Made by a program: the position numbers and the translations under genes | Shown here: positions 22,165 to 33,635 of the stretch, in pieces | Numbering within the stretch: position 1 is the first letter of the stretch | Layout of the letters: every line of letters begins with the position of its first letter | Notes under the pieces: model-generated | What the model was told of the DNA's origin: nothing | Databases searched by the model: none | The model's input: only the letters and a program-made list of their open reading frames with translations | From: Silene conica | Lineage: Eukaryota; Streptophyta; Magnoliopsida; Caryophyllales; Caryophyllaceae | NCBI GenBank assembly: GCA_029255685.2 | Contig: CM055318.2 | Span: forward strand, 14,389,001 to 14,453,000 | DNA length: 64,000 bases | Direction: 5' to 3'

Positions 22165-23706
22165 TCAAGTTAAATTAGACTTAATTCTAGACATTTTAAC
22201 CTTAAAACCGTTCTTCATTCGAAGAATTACAGAGGTCTCGGGAACAATTGATTGACCTTCCATAGATTGAAACTCGTAGTTCAGGATTATTGTAGCAGCC
22301 ACGACCTTCATTTGGATGAAAGCCATGTCTTAACCAACACAAGTCCTTGGACCGGCATTGAAGGCCAAAAACTTGTAGGAAGGCTCATGCTTAATCTTCC
22401 CTTTGAGCGATATCCATCTTTCGGGCTTGAACTCGCAACAATCTTCACCCCAAATTGATTTCTTCCTTGCCATTGCATACAAGTTGAGTATAATCCGCAT
22501 ATGTGGTTCCACTTTGTGCCCAGTTGGGAGAATGTCCGGCTCAACTGGGTTTTTCGCTTGACATACCACCGGAGGGTACAATCTTAAGGCCTCACATAGC
22601 GCACCATGAAGATAAACTAGTTTGTCACTTGTTTCTTTAAAATTATTCCTAGTGAAAATATATGATTTGTTCATGTTAATGTTATCGTTTTCATTTGCTT
22701 TCATGGTGGAGATGAGTTCTTGTCGAATTTTTAATTGAACATGCGGGTTTTTAGAGAGGAGATAGAAAAACCATGATAGCGAAGTAGTGGTAGTATCTCG
22801 TCCTGCTATGAAGAAATTGAGAATCGTGTCCCTCAAGAACTTGTCGTCTTTATCCTTGTACAATGTCAAAAGATCAACACCACCTATATTTTGTTCATCA
22901 TTAGGATTAATTGATACAATTTGCTTCATTTCTTCATGTTTCTTGGCTATACAACTGTAAATGAACTTGTCTAGCGTTTCCCAAGCTTTCTTGTACCTCC
23001 TTTCTTTACCGACACCTAGCCACCGTATAAACTTCCATACACTAGCCGGAATTTGATGCCTGTAAAATGTAACCTCCTCAATATCATCTAACGCCTTTGA
23101 GAAGGGAACACTAGGCAAATCGACACATAACGACCCTAACTCGTATCCCATTGTAAGAGAGCAAATACTATCCAATGTAAACCTTTCAAACAAATCTTGA
23201 AAATCAAGTACTAAACCCTGTTTAGAAGCGTGATTAAGTACCGGTATTAGACCATTTTCCACTCTTGCATAAGTCTTATCAAGCAAAAGTTGATGAAACT
23301 GAGACTGCCCTACAAATGCTTGAGCCATTCTCCTATGGTACATCCACAATTCACCATCGGCATTGAAAATCCCATCTCCAAGTACATCGAAAATCTCTTT
23401 AAATTTAGTGCCTTTGGTATAATTACTAAAGTTTTTACTCATGATATGGTGGACGTTTCTCGGGTCAGTCGTGACCAATAGTTCCATGGAAGTGTACCAA
23501 GGACCCTTGAGCAGAAAACTCGAGTCGGGTCCCTCCGTAATCTCAAAACAAAAATCATGGAATCGGTGATGGTTTTTGTGAATGGCAAAAAACATCCCCA
23601 CAAAAGGCCAATTTGTAGGCATGTTATTTTTATTACTATTGCGGAAAGTGTAACAAAAGATGAGCATTATGAAAATGAACGTTAAGAAGAGATTAAGAAA
23701 CTCCAT
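22165..23706 (-). pseudogene. CYP96A-type cytochrome P450, single nonsense codon
   Basis: One intronless frame from the ATG at 23706 to TGA at 22165-22167, 513 codons, the normal length for this family. A TAA at 22330-22332 interrupts it at codon 459. Seen: N-terminal membrane anchor (residues 4-20), oxygen-binding helix AGRDTT (301-306), EALR (372-375), PERW (428-431) and haem-binding FNAGPRTCVG with Cys456. The stop falls on the residue that is normally Lys in CxGKDMAF; the frame downstream (DMAFIQMK and 46 more residues) is intact. CYP96A members are ER-bound fatty-acid/alkane hydroxylases, MAH1 being the mid-chain alkane hydroxylase of cuticular wax synthesis; being intronless is usual for them. 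If the stop is real, the product lacks the last 54 residues, including the segment after the haem loop, and is probably inactive. A sequencing error is the alternative. Confidence 0.88.
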
Positions 23707-23995
23707 ATCCTAAATAATATTTTTTTTTTTTGGTGCAAATATCCTAAATAATAATATTAGAAGTGCCGGATTTAGAGTTTGTTGTTGTACCTATATATAC
23801 ACAAATTAGTAAGAAAGACGTCTCTCGTAAATATTAGTGAGAGCCTCTTTCACAATAGGTAATTAGCATTTTTATTTAATTCTTGTCATTATTCATTTTA
23901 ATTAATTCGTAGTTATTTATTAATTGCGTCTCATTATGTAATGGGAGACTCTTTCTTTTGTTATGTATTCATGAACACTATTGTTTGATTGTCAA
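23707..23995. other. Upstream region of the P450
   Basis: AT-rich. A short sequence ATATCCTAAATAATA occurs twice around a T-run at about 23706-23755, immediately upstream of the ATG. No clear TATA box can be assigned. Confidence 0.4.
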
Positions 23996-24003
23996 TATAA
24001 GAT

Positions 24004-24904
24004 CAGGGGCGGAGCCAGGATTCGAGACTATATAAGGCTAAATTTAACTAACATACAAACACATTTTTTGTGGTACAAAATTTTGTGTAACCGGTATCTA
24101 GCTATATTATATTACTGGTCAAAATGATAACGTATTTAATTCTGTCGACGAGTAAAATATTTATTTATTCGAATAGAAGTAGTTCTCGATTAACAAGAAT
24201 CTTTTGTTACGTTCAACCATCAATTAATATATGCTATAAAAAATTGATATAATAGGAGTACTTTTTAAAAAAAATTAACACATTTCCCAAATTAAAAGAT
24301 ATTTTAATTACTAATATTTTGAAATTGCCAAAAATACTCATGTCTTTCATAAAAAGAAAACTATATGTTTGTGTAAGATCGCTTGTTATAACTGAATTTC
24401 TTTATATAATTATATAATTTTCCGACTTATATATTTCTGTAAAATTAAAGTCAAATATATATTCATCTCGAAAAGAAAAGACGTCATATATAAAAATATG
24501 AACGGAATATTGATTTAAATTTTTATCAACATCAAATTTATATACTAGTCTACAATTTAAACAATCTTGATTTTTATGACACGTAAGTGATGACATAACA
24601 CACTTATTGTTTGGTTAAAATAAACCGATATTTTAATGAATCTTAAAAGAAAAAGAAATTGTGACATAACACACTTATTGTTTGGTTAAAATGAACCGAT
24701 ATTTTAATGAATCTTAAAAGAAAAAAAATTGTTGAATGTGGGAATCGAACCCATGACATTCAGATACACACAAAATTTTTAATGCAGTCCCTACAACCAT
24801 ATGTGCAACAGTAATAATGTGCATATATTAACAACATATTCTATTTATTCCTAAATTCTTATAGGGCTAAAGCCCATACAGCCCATAGGCTAGATCCGCC
24901 CCTG
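24004..24904. mobile_element. Non-autonomous hAT-type element (901 bp), TSD TATAAGAT
   Basis: Ends CAGGGGCGGAGCCAG and CTAGATCCGCCCCTG are imperfect inverted repeats. The flanks are TATAAGAT at 23996-24003 and 24905-24912, the 8-bp duplication expected of hAT. An internal block of about 69 bp (starting at about 24594) is repeated in tandem. No transposase is encoded. Confidence 0.92.
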
Positions 24905-24912
24905 TATAAGAT

Positions 24913-25240
24913 TCATGTATGAAGAGTGTACACCTTTCTAAAATAACCAGCATCCCATGCGTGATAAATTAATGCATATTATCATGTTCGCTTACAATTA
25001 ATTCTTCACTTGTATGAGTGGTGGAGCCGGAAAATTTACCTTAACGGATGCAAAAAAATTTCATCATGGTTAAAAGGATAATGTTTTATAGGAAACTCGA
25101 AAAAAGTAGTAAAATTTTATCTAAGAACTATGAAATCCAAAGTAGCATGCGAGAGCAATCCCCCAAGTTATGATATTGATTCACGTTTTTTTAGCTCGTT
25201 CGATTGATTTTTTATGTGAACCAAGTTATAACATGATAGG
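24913..25240. other. Intergenic DNA between two hAT elements
   Basis: About 330 bp of AT-rich sequence in which I see no gene or repeat structure. Confidence 0.4.
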
Positions 25241-25248
25241 ATTGTAAC

Positions 25249-25706
25249 TAGGGATGACAGTGGGTCGGGTACCCAATCCAGAATCTTAAGGTCGGATCCT
25301 AACGGGTCGGGTATGAGTCTGAATTTTTGAGATCCACTTGGGTATGAGTCGGGTATGGGCAGGGGCGAACCCAGGATTAAATTTTCGGGGTAGCAAAATA
25401 AAATTAAAAAGGTAAAATGCTAAAAAGGGGATTCAAACCCGGGACCCCAGGTTGGAAAACAAAGCCTTTACGATTGCACCACAAGATATTTATTGTATAT
25501 TTAATGAGATATCAGTAATTTATCTACTATTCAACCATATTTGGGGTAGCAAAAACCCGTCTTCTAAGTCAATTTTTTAAGTTTGGGGTAGCGCCCGCCA
25601 CCCCTTGCTACTCACTAGATTCGCCCTTGGGTATGGGTCCTACATAAAAACTTTGGGTCGGGTCCGGGTCTTGGTCTTGAGACCCTACCCGACCCTTAGA
25701 CCCTTA

Positions 25707-25740
<34 letters not shown>

Positions 25741-26170
25741 ATACGAACGTCAATAACCCAAATAATACACACAAACAAATGACCCTTATTAGTTATCATT
25801 AATATACTATACGCATATCCAAATAACCATTAAGAATAACGAAGAAATTAATGTAAATGGTGAGTTTGGGTACGGTAAATGATATAATTTAAGGGCCGGG
25901 TACGGGTAATGATCCAAATAACCAAGACTTTGTAATACTTTAATCAAAACTTTATAATTTAATTCGAACTTTGGTACATTTTATTGAATGACTCGTTAAG
26001 AAAAATTGGACCCTAGGGTAGACCCTACCCGGACCCAGACCCATTAGGGTCGGGTATGGGTTCATTAATTTCAAACCCTTTAGGGTTTGGGTCGTGTATG
26101 GGTCTAAGGTTTTTTAATTCGGGTCGGGTAGGGTCAAGACCCGACCCTACCCTACCCATTGCCATCCCTA
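25249..26170. mobile_element. Non-autonomous hAT-type element (922 bp with nested MITE), TSD ATTGTAAC
   Basis: Ends TAGGGATGACAGTGGGT and ACCCATTGCCATCCCTA are inverted repeats. ATTGTAAC flanks it at 25241-25248 and 26171-26178. The interior is rich in GGGTCGGGTA/TACCCGACCC blocks in both orientations. It is interrupted by another element at 25360-25629. Confidence 0.92.
25360..25629. mobile_element. Small hAT-type MITE (270 bp) nested in the previous element, TSD GGTATGGG
   Basis: Ends CAGGGGCGAACCCAG and CTAGATTCGCCCTTG resemble those of the element at 24004. GGTATGGG occurs at 25352-25359 and 25630-25637. Confidence 0.9.
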
Positions 26171-26178
26171 ATTGTAAC

Positions 26179-26375
26179 TGACGTATGTTAGAAAAAAAAG
26201 GATATATAAAAACAAAAATTGACAACAATAAATCACACTGAATCGGCTATGGGCTTTCCTAATAAATCAATTCGATTGTATATTAGTACCAGGGTTGTAC
26301 CAAATTTCCTATTGAAATAAGACATTCACCTCTAATTGACTGTTTATGTTAACCAAGAAGTTCTTGTATGCAATT
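26179..26375. other. Unassigned spacer
   Basis: About 200 bp of AT-rich DNA between the hAT element and the Tork-type LTR. Nothing recognisable. Confidence 0.4.
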
Positions 26376-26867
26376 TGTTAAATATGTTCAAAGATGCAAA
26401 AGATGTTTTATTTTTCCATGTATAAACACCCTTCATGTCCCATATCGGTAAACAGTAAGTCTCATCAACAACAGACATATTCTTCATAAGTTGAAAACGG
26501 GTCAAGTAATAACCAAGTTTGTAGATAAGACAAAAGCAAATTGTCTAGGAATAGTGTCATGAGCACCAATGTCCACACTTGTGCATGCGTGACAAGTGTC
26601 CACACTTTTGCATGGCCAACAAGTGTCACCCTCCCATGTACTTCTTCCACTATAAGTAGTGGATGTTGTATTATCATTCAACATCACAACTTGAAATCAA
26701 TTTGTGATCTGAACAACTTCTGTAATCTGTAAAATTCCTCACAATAATAAAACTCTCTCCCTTCTGCCCTGTGGACGTAGCTAACACACCGTTAGTGAAC
26801 CACGTAAATCTGTGCGTATCGATCTTTATTGTTTGTTCTTATCTTTCTCTGTGCTTCCGTTATAACA
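26376..26867 (+). repeat. Tork-type copia LTR (about 492 bp)
   Basis: Begins TGTTAAATATG and ends CGTTATAACA. It contains the block GTCCCATATCGGTAA, a TATA-like CACTATAAGTAG (about 26650) and AATAAAACTCTCTCCCTTCTG...GTGGACGTAG, a combination typical of Tnt1/Tork-group LTRs. A primer site directly downstream is degenerate at best. Edges are inferred from the TG/CA ends, without a second LTR to compare. Confidence 0.65.
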
Positions 26868-27133
26868 AAATCAGCAGAGTTTGGCGCTAGGGATGTCAAT
26901 GGGGCGGGTCTTGGCTGGTCTCGCCCCGCACCCGCCCCACGTGGGGCGGGTGTGGGTAATGATTTGGTGGGTCGTGGGACGGGGATGGGTTTCAAACGCA
27001 TCATTCGTCGTGGGTCGCGGGGCGGGTGCGGGTATTACATGAGACCCGCCCCATACCCACCCCGCCCCACACCCACCCCGCTCGCCCCGCCCCACATGTC
27101 CCCGCCCCGCTTATACCCACCTAATAAATAATA

Positions 27134-27223
27134 CTCCCTCCGTCCCGTTCATATGTTTACACCTCCTTTATTTTGTGAGGGGTAAATAAAGGAAGTGTAA
27201 ACATATGACTGGGACGGAGGGAG
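27134..27223. mobile_element. Stowaway-like MITE (90 bp) with TA target duplication
   Basis: Ends CTCCCTCCGTCCC and GGGACGGAGGGAG, flanked by TA at 27132-27133 and 27224-27225. Almost the whole element is a palindrome. This is the standard plant Stowaway (Tc1/mariner-type) form. Confidence 0.95.
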
Positions 27224-27231
27224 TAATATCT

Positions 27232-27235
<4 letters not shown>

Positions 27236-27312
<77 letters not shown>
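27236..27312. repeat. TA dinucleotide microsatellite
   Basis: About 38 uninterrupted TA units directly beside the Stowaway element. Confidence 0.97.
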
Positions 27313-27318
<6 letters not shown>

Positions 27319-27785
27319 TAACTTAAAAGATTAAAAAAAAACTTTTAATAATAAGTAACCCCTACCTAGTAGTCCAATAAGGCCCAAACAAGTAAGTAAC
27401 CTCTAGCCAGTAGTCCAGTAAGACAATAATCACTAGTTCACTACTCAGTATTCCGTATTTGGGCTGCTGTTTGTGCATGTGTTTCGTGGTTATTTGTATG
27501 TAAAGTCGTTTCATGGCTCAACGGATAATTGTTAATTGAATGTTAAGGCATTTTGCGAAAACTTATTTGTATAAGTAGTACGACTAGTATATTTTAGATT
27601 CATGATTTAAATTTCTTGAGAAGCTAGGCGGGTCAACGGGTCCCCGCGGGGCGGGCACGGTTTTGAAAGATTCAACCCGCCGCGGGTCGCGGGGCGGGTG
27701 CGGGTGCACAATAAAAGTTCGCGGGGCGGGCGTGGGTTGACCCCCTCCGCACCCGCCCCGCCCCATTGACATCCTTATTTGGCGC

Positions 27786-28756
27786 GTGATCGGTCAACCA
27801 GATCCAATTTTGGTAAGCCTCCGAATAGACTGAGTTTTGAAGATATGGTGGGTTATGCACTTGAAGTTGCTGAGGTTCAGAAGTTGAAAGGTCTCCTTAG
27901 TGCTGAGTTTGACATGAAAGATTTGGGTGCAGCAAGAAAAATTCTGGGAATGGAGATTTATAGAGATAGAAGTAAGAAGAAGCTTTTCTTATCTCAGAAG
28001 AGCTACATTTAGAAGGTTCTATCCAGATTTAGTATGGCTACTGCAAAGCCTATAAATACTCCTAGTGCTGCGAATGCACATCTGTCTGTTGCTTTCTCAC
28101 CCAAGTCAGCTGAAGAAAGCGATTACATGTCCCGAGTTCCGTACTCTAGTGCAGTGGGTAGCTTGATGTATGTTATGGTTTGCACTAGACCTGATTTAGC
28201 ACAGTCGGTCAGTGTTGTTAGTAGGTTTATGGTTGATCCTGGTAAGGAACATTGGCAAGCTGTGAAGAGAATATTCCGGTACCTTAAGGGTACATCTGAT
28301 GTCGGTCTCGTTTATGGAGGTGATAGGGAGTGCCTTGTGTCAGGGTACTCAGATTCTGATTATGCAGAAGATGTTGATAGCAGAAGATCAATGACTGGCT
28401 ATGTTTTCACTCTTGGTGGTTCAGTCGTCAGTTGGAAGGCTACATTGCAACCTACAGTTACTTTGTCTACTAATGAAGCAGAGTACATGGCCTTGACTGC
28501 GGCAACTAAAGAGGGAATCTGGTTGAAAGGGTTGATCAGTGATCTGAGTCTACATCAGGAGCAAGCGATTGTATTCTGTGACAGTCTTAGTGCAATCTGC
28601 TTGGCTAAAGATCAAGTCAATCATGAGAGGACTAAGCATATAGATGTGAGATATCACTTTCTGAGAAATGAGAAGAGGATTAAGGTGAACAAAGTGGGTA
28701 CTGCTGATAACCCAGCTGATATGTTCACTAGTCTAGTGCTTGATAGCAAGTTCTAA
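27786..28756 (+). pseudogene. Tork-type copia pol fragment: end of reverse transcriptase plus RNase H
   Basis: Starts inside the RT domain (KGLLSAEFDMKDLGAARKIL) and runs to the end of RNase H (SNEA-type TLSTNEAEYMAL, then DNPADMFTSLV). The RT catalytic motif region and everything upstream are missing. One TAG at about 28010-28012 interrupts the frame after SQKSYI; it resumes at once. The sequence upstream of the RT match (NFGKPPNRLSFEDM) is not recognised and may be a deletion junction. The strand is opposite to that of the Tork-type gag at 29996-40426. Confidence 0.88.
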
Positions 28757-28837
28757 AAGTGGGTACTGCTCGATTTGAGTAATTTTTTTAACAATTAACG
28801 TAGATGACACTAATCAAACTTTGTTTTTGTTTTGTAG

Positions 28838-29364
28838 GGAAAGGTTTTTTCAAGGAAGAGTCGTCTGATAAGTGAAGGGGTACCGGAGGAGCAAATCGAC
28901 GATAATAAGCTCTACTTTGAAGAACATGGCGGCTATAACAAGAAAGGGCTGATATTTGGTATGGGAAATGCAGCACCAGTTCTTTGGGAACGTCGCCGTC
29001 ACTCAAGTGCTGGGAACACTTCATACACCCCAGGTTAGTAGTTTGTAGTATATTGAAGATTAAGACTAACCAATGATTTTACAGTTTATTGAAGATTAAG
29101 ACTAACCAAATTTGATTATTAACCTCAGGTATCGTCACTAGAGTGCTTGAAGAGAATGCTCAGCTAAAGCAATGTGAGCTCGAGCAATCTCAAAGGCTTA
29201 AGGCTATTGAAGAGTTCTTAAGTCAACAGGGCTTCTCTATTCAAAGCTGTAACCCGGGAGACCCTTCTGAGGCACGACGTGGCTTTGATGATGACGGTGG
29301 CGACAATGCTAGGTCGACCAGCCATTTCGTCACCCCACAGACCACTCACACTACTGTTAGATAG
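28838..29364 (+). pseudogene. CACTA second-gene (TNPA-like, Transposase_24) 3' exons
   Basis: Two exons in phase: 28838-29033 (acceptor TTTTGTAG, donor GTTAGT) and 29129-29364 (acceptor ACCTCAG), ending in TAG. The predicted peptide reads SEGVPEEQIDDNKLYFEEHGG then a coiled-coil-like ENAQLKQCELEQSQRLKAIEEF. This matches the C-terminal half of plant Ptta/En/Spm TNPA-like proteins, which bind subterminal repeats. The exons keep open frames; the 5' exons are missing. A GTTTATTGAAGATTAAGACTAACCAA-like block is repeated within the intron (the first copy reads GTATATTGAAG). Confidence 0.75.
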
Positions 29365-29618
29365 GTTATATTAGGTAGGTTAGTTTGTCGACCTAGCACT
29401 ATGTTTAGTTTTATTTTTAAGTCGAATGAAACTATGTAAAACCTTATTTTTAGTTATGATAAAACCTTTTAAAAATCTTGTCTTGGACAAGTTCTTTGTT
29501 GCTGGGTTGTTTTGGCTGAAATCAGCCACTTTTATGTAGTTTTGGAGAGCTTATAAATGGCTAAAATCAGCCATTTAGCTGAAATGGGGAGCAGAAAAAA
29601 CAGCTGAAACCGGAAAAA
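29365..29618 (+). other. 3' flank of the CACTA second gene
   Basis: AT-rich sequence between the stop codon and the subterminal repeats. No further coding sequence was seen. Confidence 0.45.
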
Positions 29619-29995
29619 CCTACAGGAATTTGCGACGGAAATGTCCTGTTTTGCAATGGAATTTCCGTCGCAAATGTTGACTGATTTTGACCAAAATGTC
29701 AAAGTCAGTCAAGACTTGCGTCGGAATTTCCGTCGCAGAAGAGGAATTTGCGACGGAAATTACGTCGTAAGCCTTGACTGACTTTGACGTTTTTGGTCAA
29801 AGTCAGCCAAGGCTTGCGACGGAATTTCCGTCGCAGACTTTGACCATTTCGTCGCAAATATTGTCCGTCGCAAAAGTTCTGTTTGCGACAAAAAAACGCG
29901 ACAGACAGTGTCTGTCGCAAATGACCATTTTGCGACGGATTTCCCATGATTTGCGACGGAATTGTCTGTCGCAAATGCGATAGTATTTTGTAGTG
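29619..29995. repeat. Subterminal repeats of the truncated CACTA element
   Basis: At least ten copies of TTTGCGACGGAA in both orientations, several paired as TTGCGACGGAAATT...CGTCGCAA palindromes. GACTGACTTTGAC blocks occur between them. These are the probable binding sites of the TNPA-like protein. Confidence 0.88.
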
Positions 29996-30944
29996 CAAGT
30001 GTGCCCTTCGTCCTATGCACTGCTTTAGGAAACTTGCTGCGATGTAGCTTCCCGAATACACAATGCTCACAGAAATCCAGATTCTTGACCTTGTGACCAC
30101 ACAGAAGATCTTCTTTTGACAGAGTCTGCATCCCCCTTTCACTCATATGAGCAAGCCTCATACGCCATAGCCTAGTCGTATCTTCTTTATCAACATCTGA
30201 GGATGCAACCGAAACAGAATCTGACAGTGTCGATCCCTGAAGATAATATAAAGTACCATGCTTGATACCTCTCAGAATCATATTTGAACCTTTGCCGACG
30301 TTCAGAACTCCACCTTCACCTTGAAAACTGAAACCCTTCTGATCAAGAGTACTTAATTAAATCAGATTCTTCGTCATCAGTGGAACATGCCTAACATCGT
30401 TCAATGTGCAGAATCTACCATCATGTGTCCTTATCTTAACTGAGCCAATTCCAACTATTCTGCAAATAGCACTGTTGGCCATAGAAATATTGCCTCCATC
30501 TATCTGTTCATAAGTTGTAAACCACTCTCTGCGTGGACATATATGGTAAGACGCTCCAGAATCTAAGATCCACACATCAGTGTGATCTGTGACCTTATTA
30601 CTAACAAGAGCATAATCATCTTCCTCGGAATCTACATTAGCTACACCAGCAGTAACATATTCATTATGTTTCTTGGGACACGTGAATTTCCAATTCCCCT
30701 TTCCTTTAGAGTAGTTACAAACATCAATAGGTTTAAGACCCTTAGAACCAGATGTACCAGAGGTACCAACAGAATTAGAAGAACCAACATAAGACGACTT
30801 CTTATGCTTTTTCTTCCCAGAATTTCTCTGTCCATAACCCTCGCTAGCTACTAACCCTGCGGCCTGATTATCTGTGACTGTACCAGCCGCCTTATGGCGC
30901 AATTCTCTAGTATGAAGAGACGATATAACCTATTCTAGAGACAC
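29996..30944 (-). pseudogene. Tork-type copia pol/gag remnant: gag C-terminus, protease, start of integrase
   Basis: Minus-strand continuation of the gag at 39913-40426 after the LARD insertion. Seen: a degenerate zinc knuckle (CNYSKGKGNWKFTCP; the third ligand His is not where expected), protease DSGASYHICP, then integrase zinc-finger sequence (LWRMRLAHMSERGM ... FCEHCVFGK). Nonsense codons occur, for example just left of the insertion (SLE-stop-VISSL) and near 30357. It ends abruptly at the CACTA terminus at 29995; the integrase core and RT are not found on this strand. Confidence 0.85.
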
Positions 30945-33635
30945 TGTAGTACTCCGTGTTTTTAGCCTCAGTCAATAATTATCAAAGGAAGGACAATACA
31001 AGTATTTTAAAGAGAATGTTTATAAAGTATTTATTGTTATTATTTTATAAACCGTATTTCTACGATTAGTTCGTATTTCGTAATCGTTTTATATATTTGA
31101 CGATTAATTCATAAGTGACATTTCATTCATATTCTCCTTACTGTAATAACCCGAGTTATTACTTTTTAAATATAGAATTTATGGGTGATTTGTAGTTAAG
31201 CGATGAGTTACTTATTTATTTGGTCGTTTTCTTAAGCTTGCGCACACTCACATTTTGATGAGTGTTTTAGTCGTCAGTGGGATTCGAAATGGGAACTAAG
31301 TCACTTTATAGTAATAGTGGTAGTATGGTGTTAGTAGGAGTCGAACTTGGGACCTGCTGGTGTCTCGTTTTGGGCCTCAAAAAGTGTGACAAAGACCTAG
31401 CCCACTTATCGAAAATAAGAACAAATCACACAAACCCTCCCTCAGCCTCACTGCCGTCATACATAAGAGCCACCCAACCCTATTTTCCTGACCTATCGAC
31501 ACTCACACACCCACCATAATTCATGCCGCCACATCTGAGATAGCAAAGGAGGGCCTGGCACGGTGGTCAAGGGGGTTTAAGGGTGGTCGTTTTGCTACGG
31601 GAAAGAGGTACACACGCAGTTCTTTCGACTTTTTCTTTGTAACAGGCTGTTTTATCACGTTTGTACTCACGAGTTATGCACTTTCATAGTTCTATTTTCG
31701 CGTGTTAGGAACCAAGGATGTGTAGTGGTTGTTTTTAGACCCTTGTTGTGTCGTTGTTGACAGCCTAGAACCACCGTCACAGGGTGTTTTGTCGCCTTAT
31801 CAGTCGTGTTTTTTTCGTTTTCAAAACAGAGTAAAACAGAGTACTCTTTCGCGTGAGGGGTTGCTGGGTTTTAGTACGACTGTTGGGTGGTGGTTGTGGT
31901 GTCGACCACCACTACTTCCTCCCCTGGAACCACCAAGGCTCAGAGGTGAGCCTGGTGGTGCCACTGGAGAGGGCCGGGGTTGTTACGGGTGTTAGTGGCA
32001 GCGTTTTGGCAGGGTGTCAGTCATGAATTCGGAGTTTGGGGTTGTGACCAGGGGTGTTTGTAACTAGTGCCGGGGGTTGATGGGGTCAGATCAGGGGTGG
32101 TGCTTAGGGTCAGGTGATGCGTCGTCATGTAGTGGTCATCACCACCGTGGTTGGGTGGTGATTGTGGTGGTGTCGGGTGGTTGTCTCGTTCGTCAAAGCG
32201 GGCTGGTTAGGGGCTGTTGATGTTGTTACGTTTTTACTTGATTTTGGGCCAAATTGCTATTGTTGATTCTTGTTTGTTATTCCTCATTTATTAATATTAT
32301 GATTTTATGTTTTTAGGATGATGAGGTTATTTATGTTATTATTATTATTATTGTTATTGAAATAATGATAATGACAATGATAATGATATTATTAATTTTA
32401 TAGTAAGGTTTATTTAACATGAATATTGTAGTGTTGCATATTATTATTATTATGATTATGAATTTATAATTGTATGGTCATATGTCATGTACGTTATTAG
32501 TATTACTAATCATATCATTGGGATCGTTATGGTTATTATTTTGTAAGCGAGCATTATGTTTATTATTAATTACTTATATGGTTATTGCTCTTGCTTAGTA
32601 ACATTTGGTTACTTGAATTATTGCTATTTTTAGTAAGTTTACATAAGTAGTAAGTCTATTTTTAGTAAGTTTATATTTGGCTAAGGATGATGGATGTGAA
32701 TAATGAGTTAACGTTAAATGATATGTATACATACATTTTGTGACAAGTAAATCGTCTTAAACATGATCAAGAAGCAATTAGTAGTGGGTGATTGTACGAA
32801 TAGAAATTGATAGTAAGTACTATTTATAGGAACTGAGCTGAAGTGGAATGTTCTGGCAGCTGTTCGGTTACCATTCTGCAAATCGAGGTAGGGGAAATAT
32901 ATTATGATTCATGTTATGACATGAAATGTGCAAGTAATGCTTATTATGAGTTGATATAATTGATTATTACTGTACTGTGGATTGTATTATTATTATTGAT
33001 CACTGTGGAGATCGGGAGGTGTGAAATGGGTCTTGTGATATGGAGCGGAGTATATTGGGTCTTGTGATTGGTGCGGAGTTTATTGGGTCTTGTGATTGGT
33101 GCGGAGTATATTGGGTCTTGTGATTGGTGCGGAGCATATTGGGTCTTGTGATTGGTGTGGAGTATACTGGGTCTTGTGTTCGGTGCGGAGTTTATTTGGT
33201 GTTGGATCGGTGCGGAGAAGGGATGATTGATCCCAATATATTTATGATAGTGTTGTTATTTATGTTTTAATTGTTTTACCTACTCAACCTCGCGGTTGAC
33301 CATGTGTATTCGTGTACACCTACGATGATCCGGAATGGGGAGTAGATTTTACAGGTCAGTGACAGATGGACTAGGAGCTTGGGCATGGAGAGAGACATGG
33401 CATGGACCTACTTAGAGTTAGATCACACTTAGATACCTTCAGTTGTACTTTTATTTTATCAAAGTTTGGACCTCGTAGTTGTTGTACTATCAAGTTTAAA
33501 TTTAACCAGTTTTTATATAAAGTACTTTGGTTTGTTTACTTCGTTATTCACTACCTTGGATATTCCGAGATGGTAACAGTTCTATTTATTTGAGAATGTC
33601 TTGCTAAAGGCTCTTAAATAAATGGGGGTGTTACA
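30945..33635 (+). repeat. 5' LTR of the LARD-like element (2691 bp)
   Basis: Starts TGTAGTACTCCG and ends GGGGGTGTTACA. It differs from the 3' LTR by roughly eleven substitutions and one 8-bp indel (GGGCTTCT, at about 39125 in the 3' LTR), i.e. about 0.4 percent. ORFs of 80, 88 and 63 codons recur in both LTRs but have no recognisable product. Confidence 0.95.
33027..33217 (+). repeat. Tandem 28-bp repeat in the 5' LTR (about 6.5 copies)
   Basis: Unit TGGGTCTTGTGATTGG plus TGCGGAGTATAT. Same array as in the solo LTR at 12863 and in the 3' LTR at 39304-39494. A GGGATGATTGATCCC hairpin follows. Confidence 0.93.

Larger units (their letters stand above)
26888..27777. mobile_element. Non-autonomous hAT-type element (890 bp), TSD TTTGGCGC
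   Basis: Ends TAGGGATGTCAATGGGG and CCCCATTGACATCCTTA. TTTGGCGC flanks it at 26880-26887 and 27778-27785. Terminal regions consist of GGGGCGGGTGCGGG-type blocks in both orientations. Inside are a Stowaway MITE (27134-27223) and a TA microsatellite. It separates the Tork-type LTR from the RT fragment. Confidence 0.92.
28757..29995 (+). mobile_element. 3' half of a CACTA (En/Spm) transposon
   Basis: The right terminus is clear: ...ATAGTATTTTGTAGTG at 29995, i.e. CACTACAAAATACTAT inverted, preceded by an array of subterminal repeats. Two exons of the second CACTA gene lie upstream. No left terminus is found; the fragment is joined directly to the copia RNase H around 28757-28790. The 3-bp target duplication therefore cannot be tested. 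Confidence 0.85.

Noticed and set aside
26792..27131. Pro/Gly/Arg-rich ORFs on both strands
   Set aside because: They are the GGGGCGGG repeat blocks of a hAT-type MITE read in several frames.
31277..31995. ORFs of 80 and 88 codons, repeated at 37546-38264
   Set aside because: They lie in both LTRs of the LARD-like element and have no domain or codon signal.
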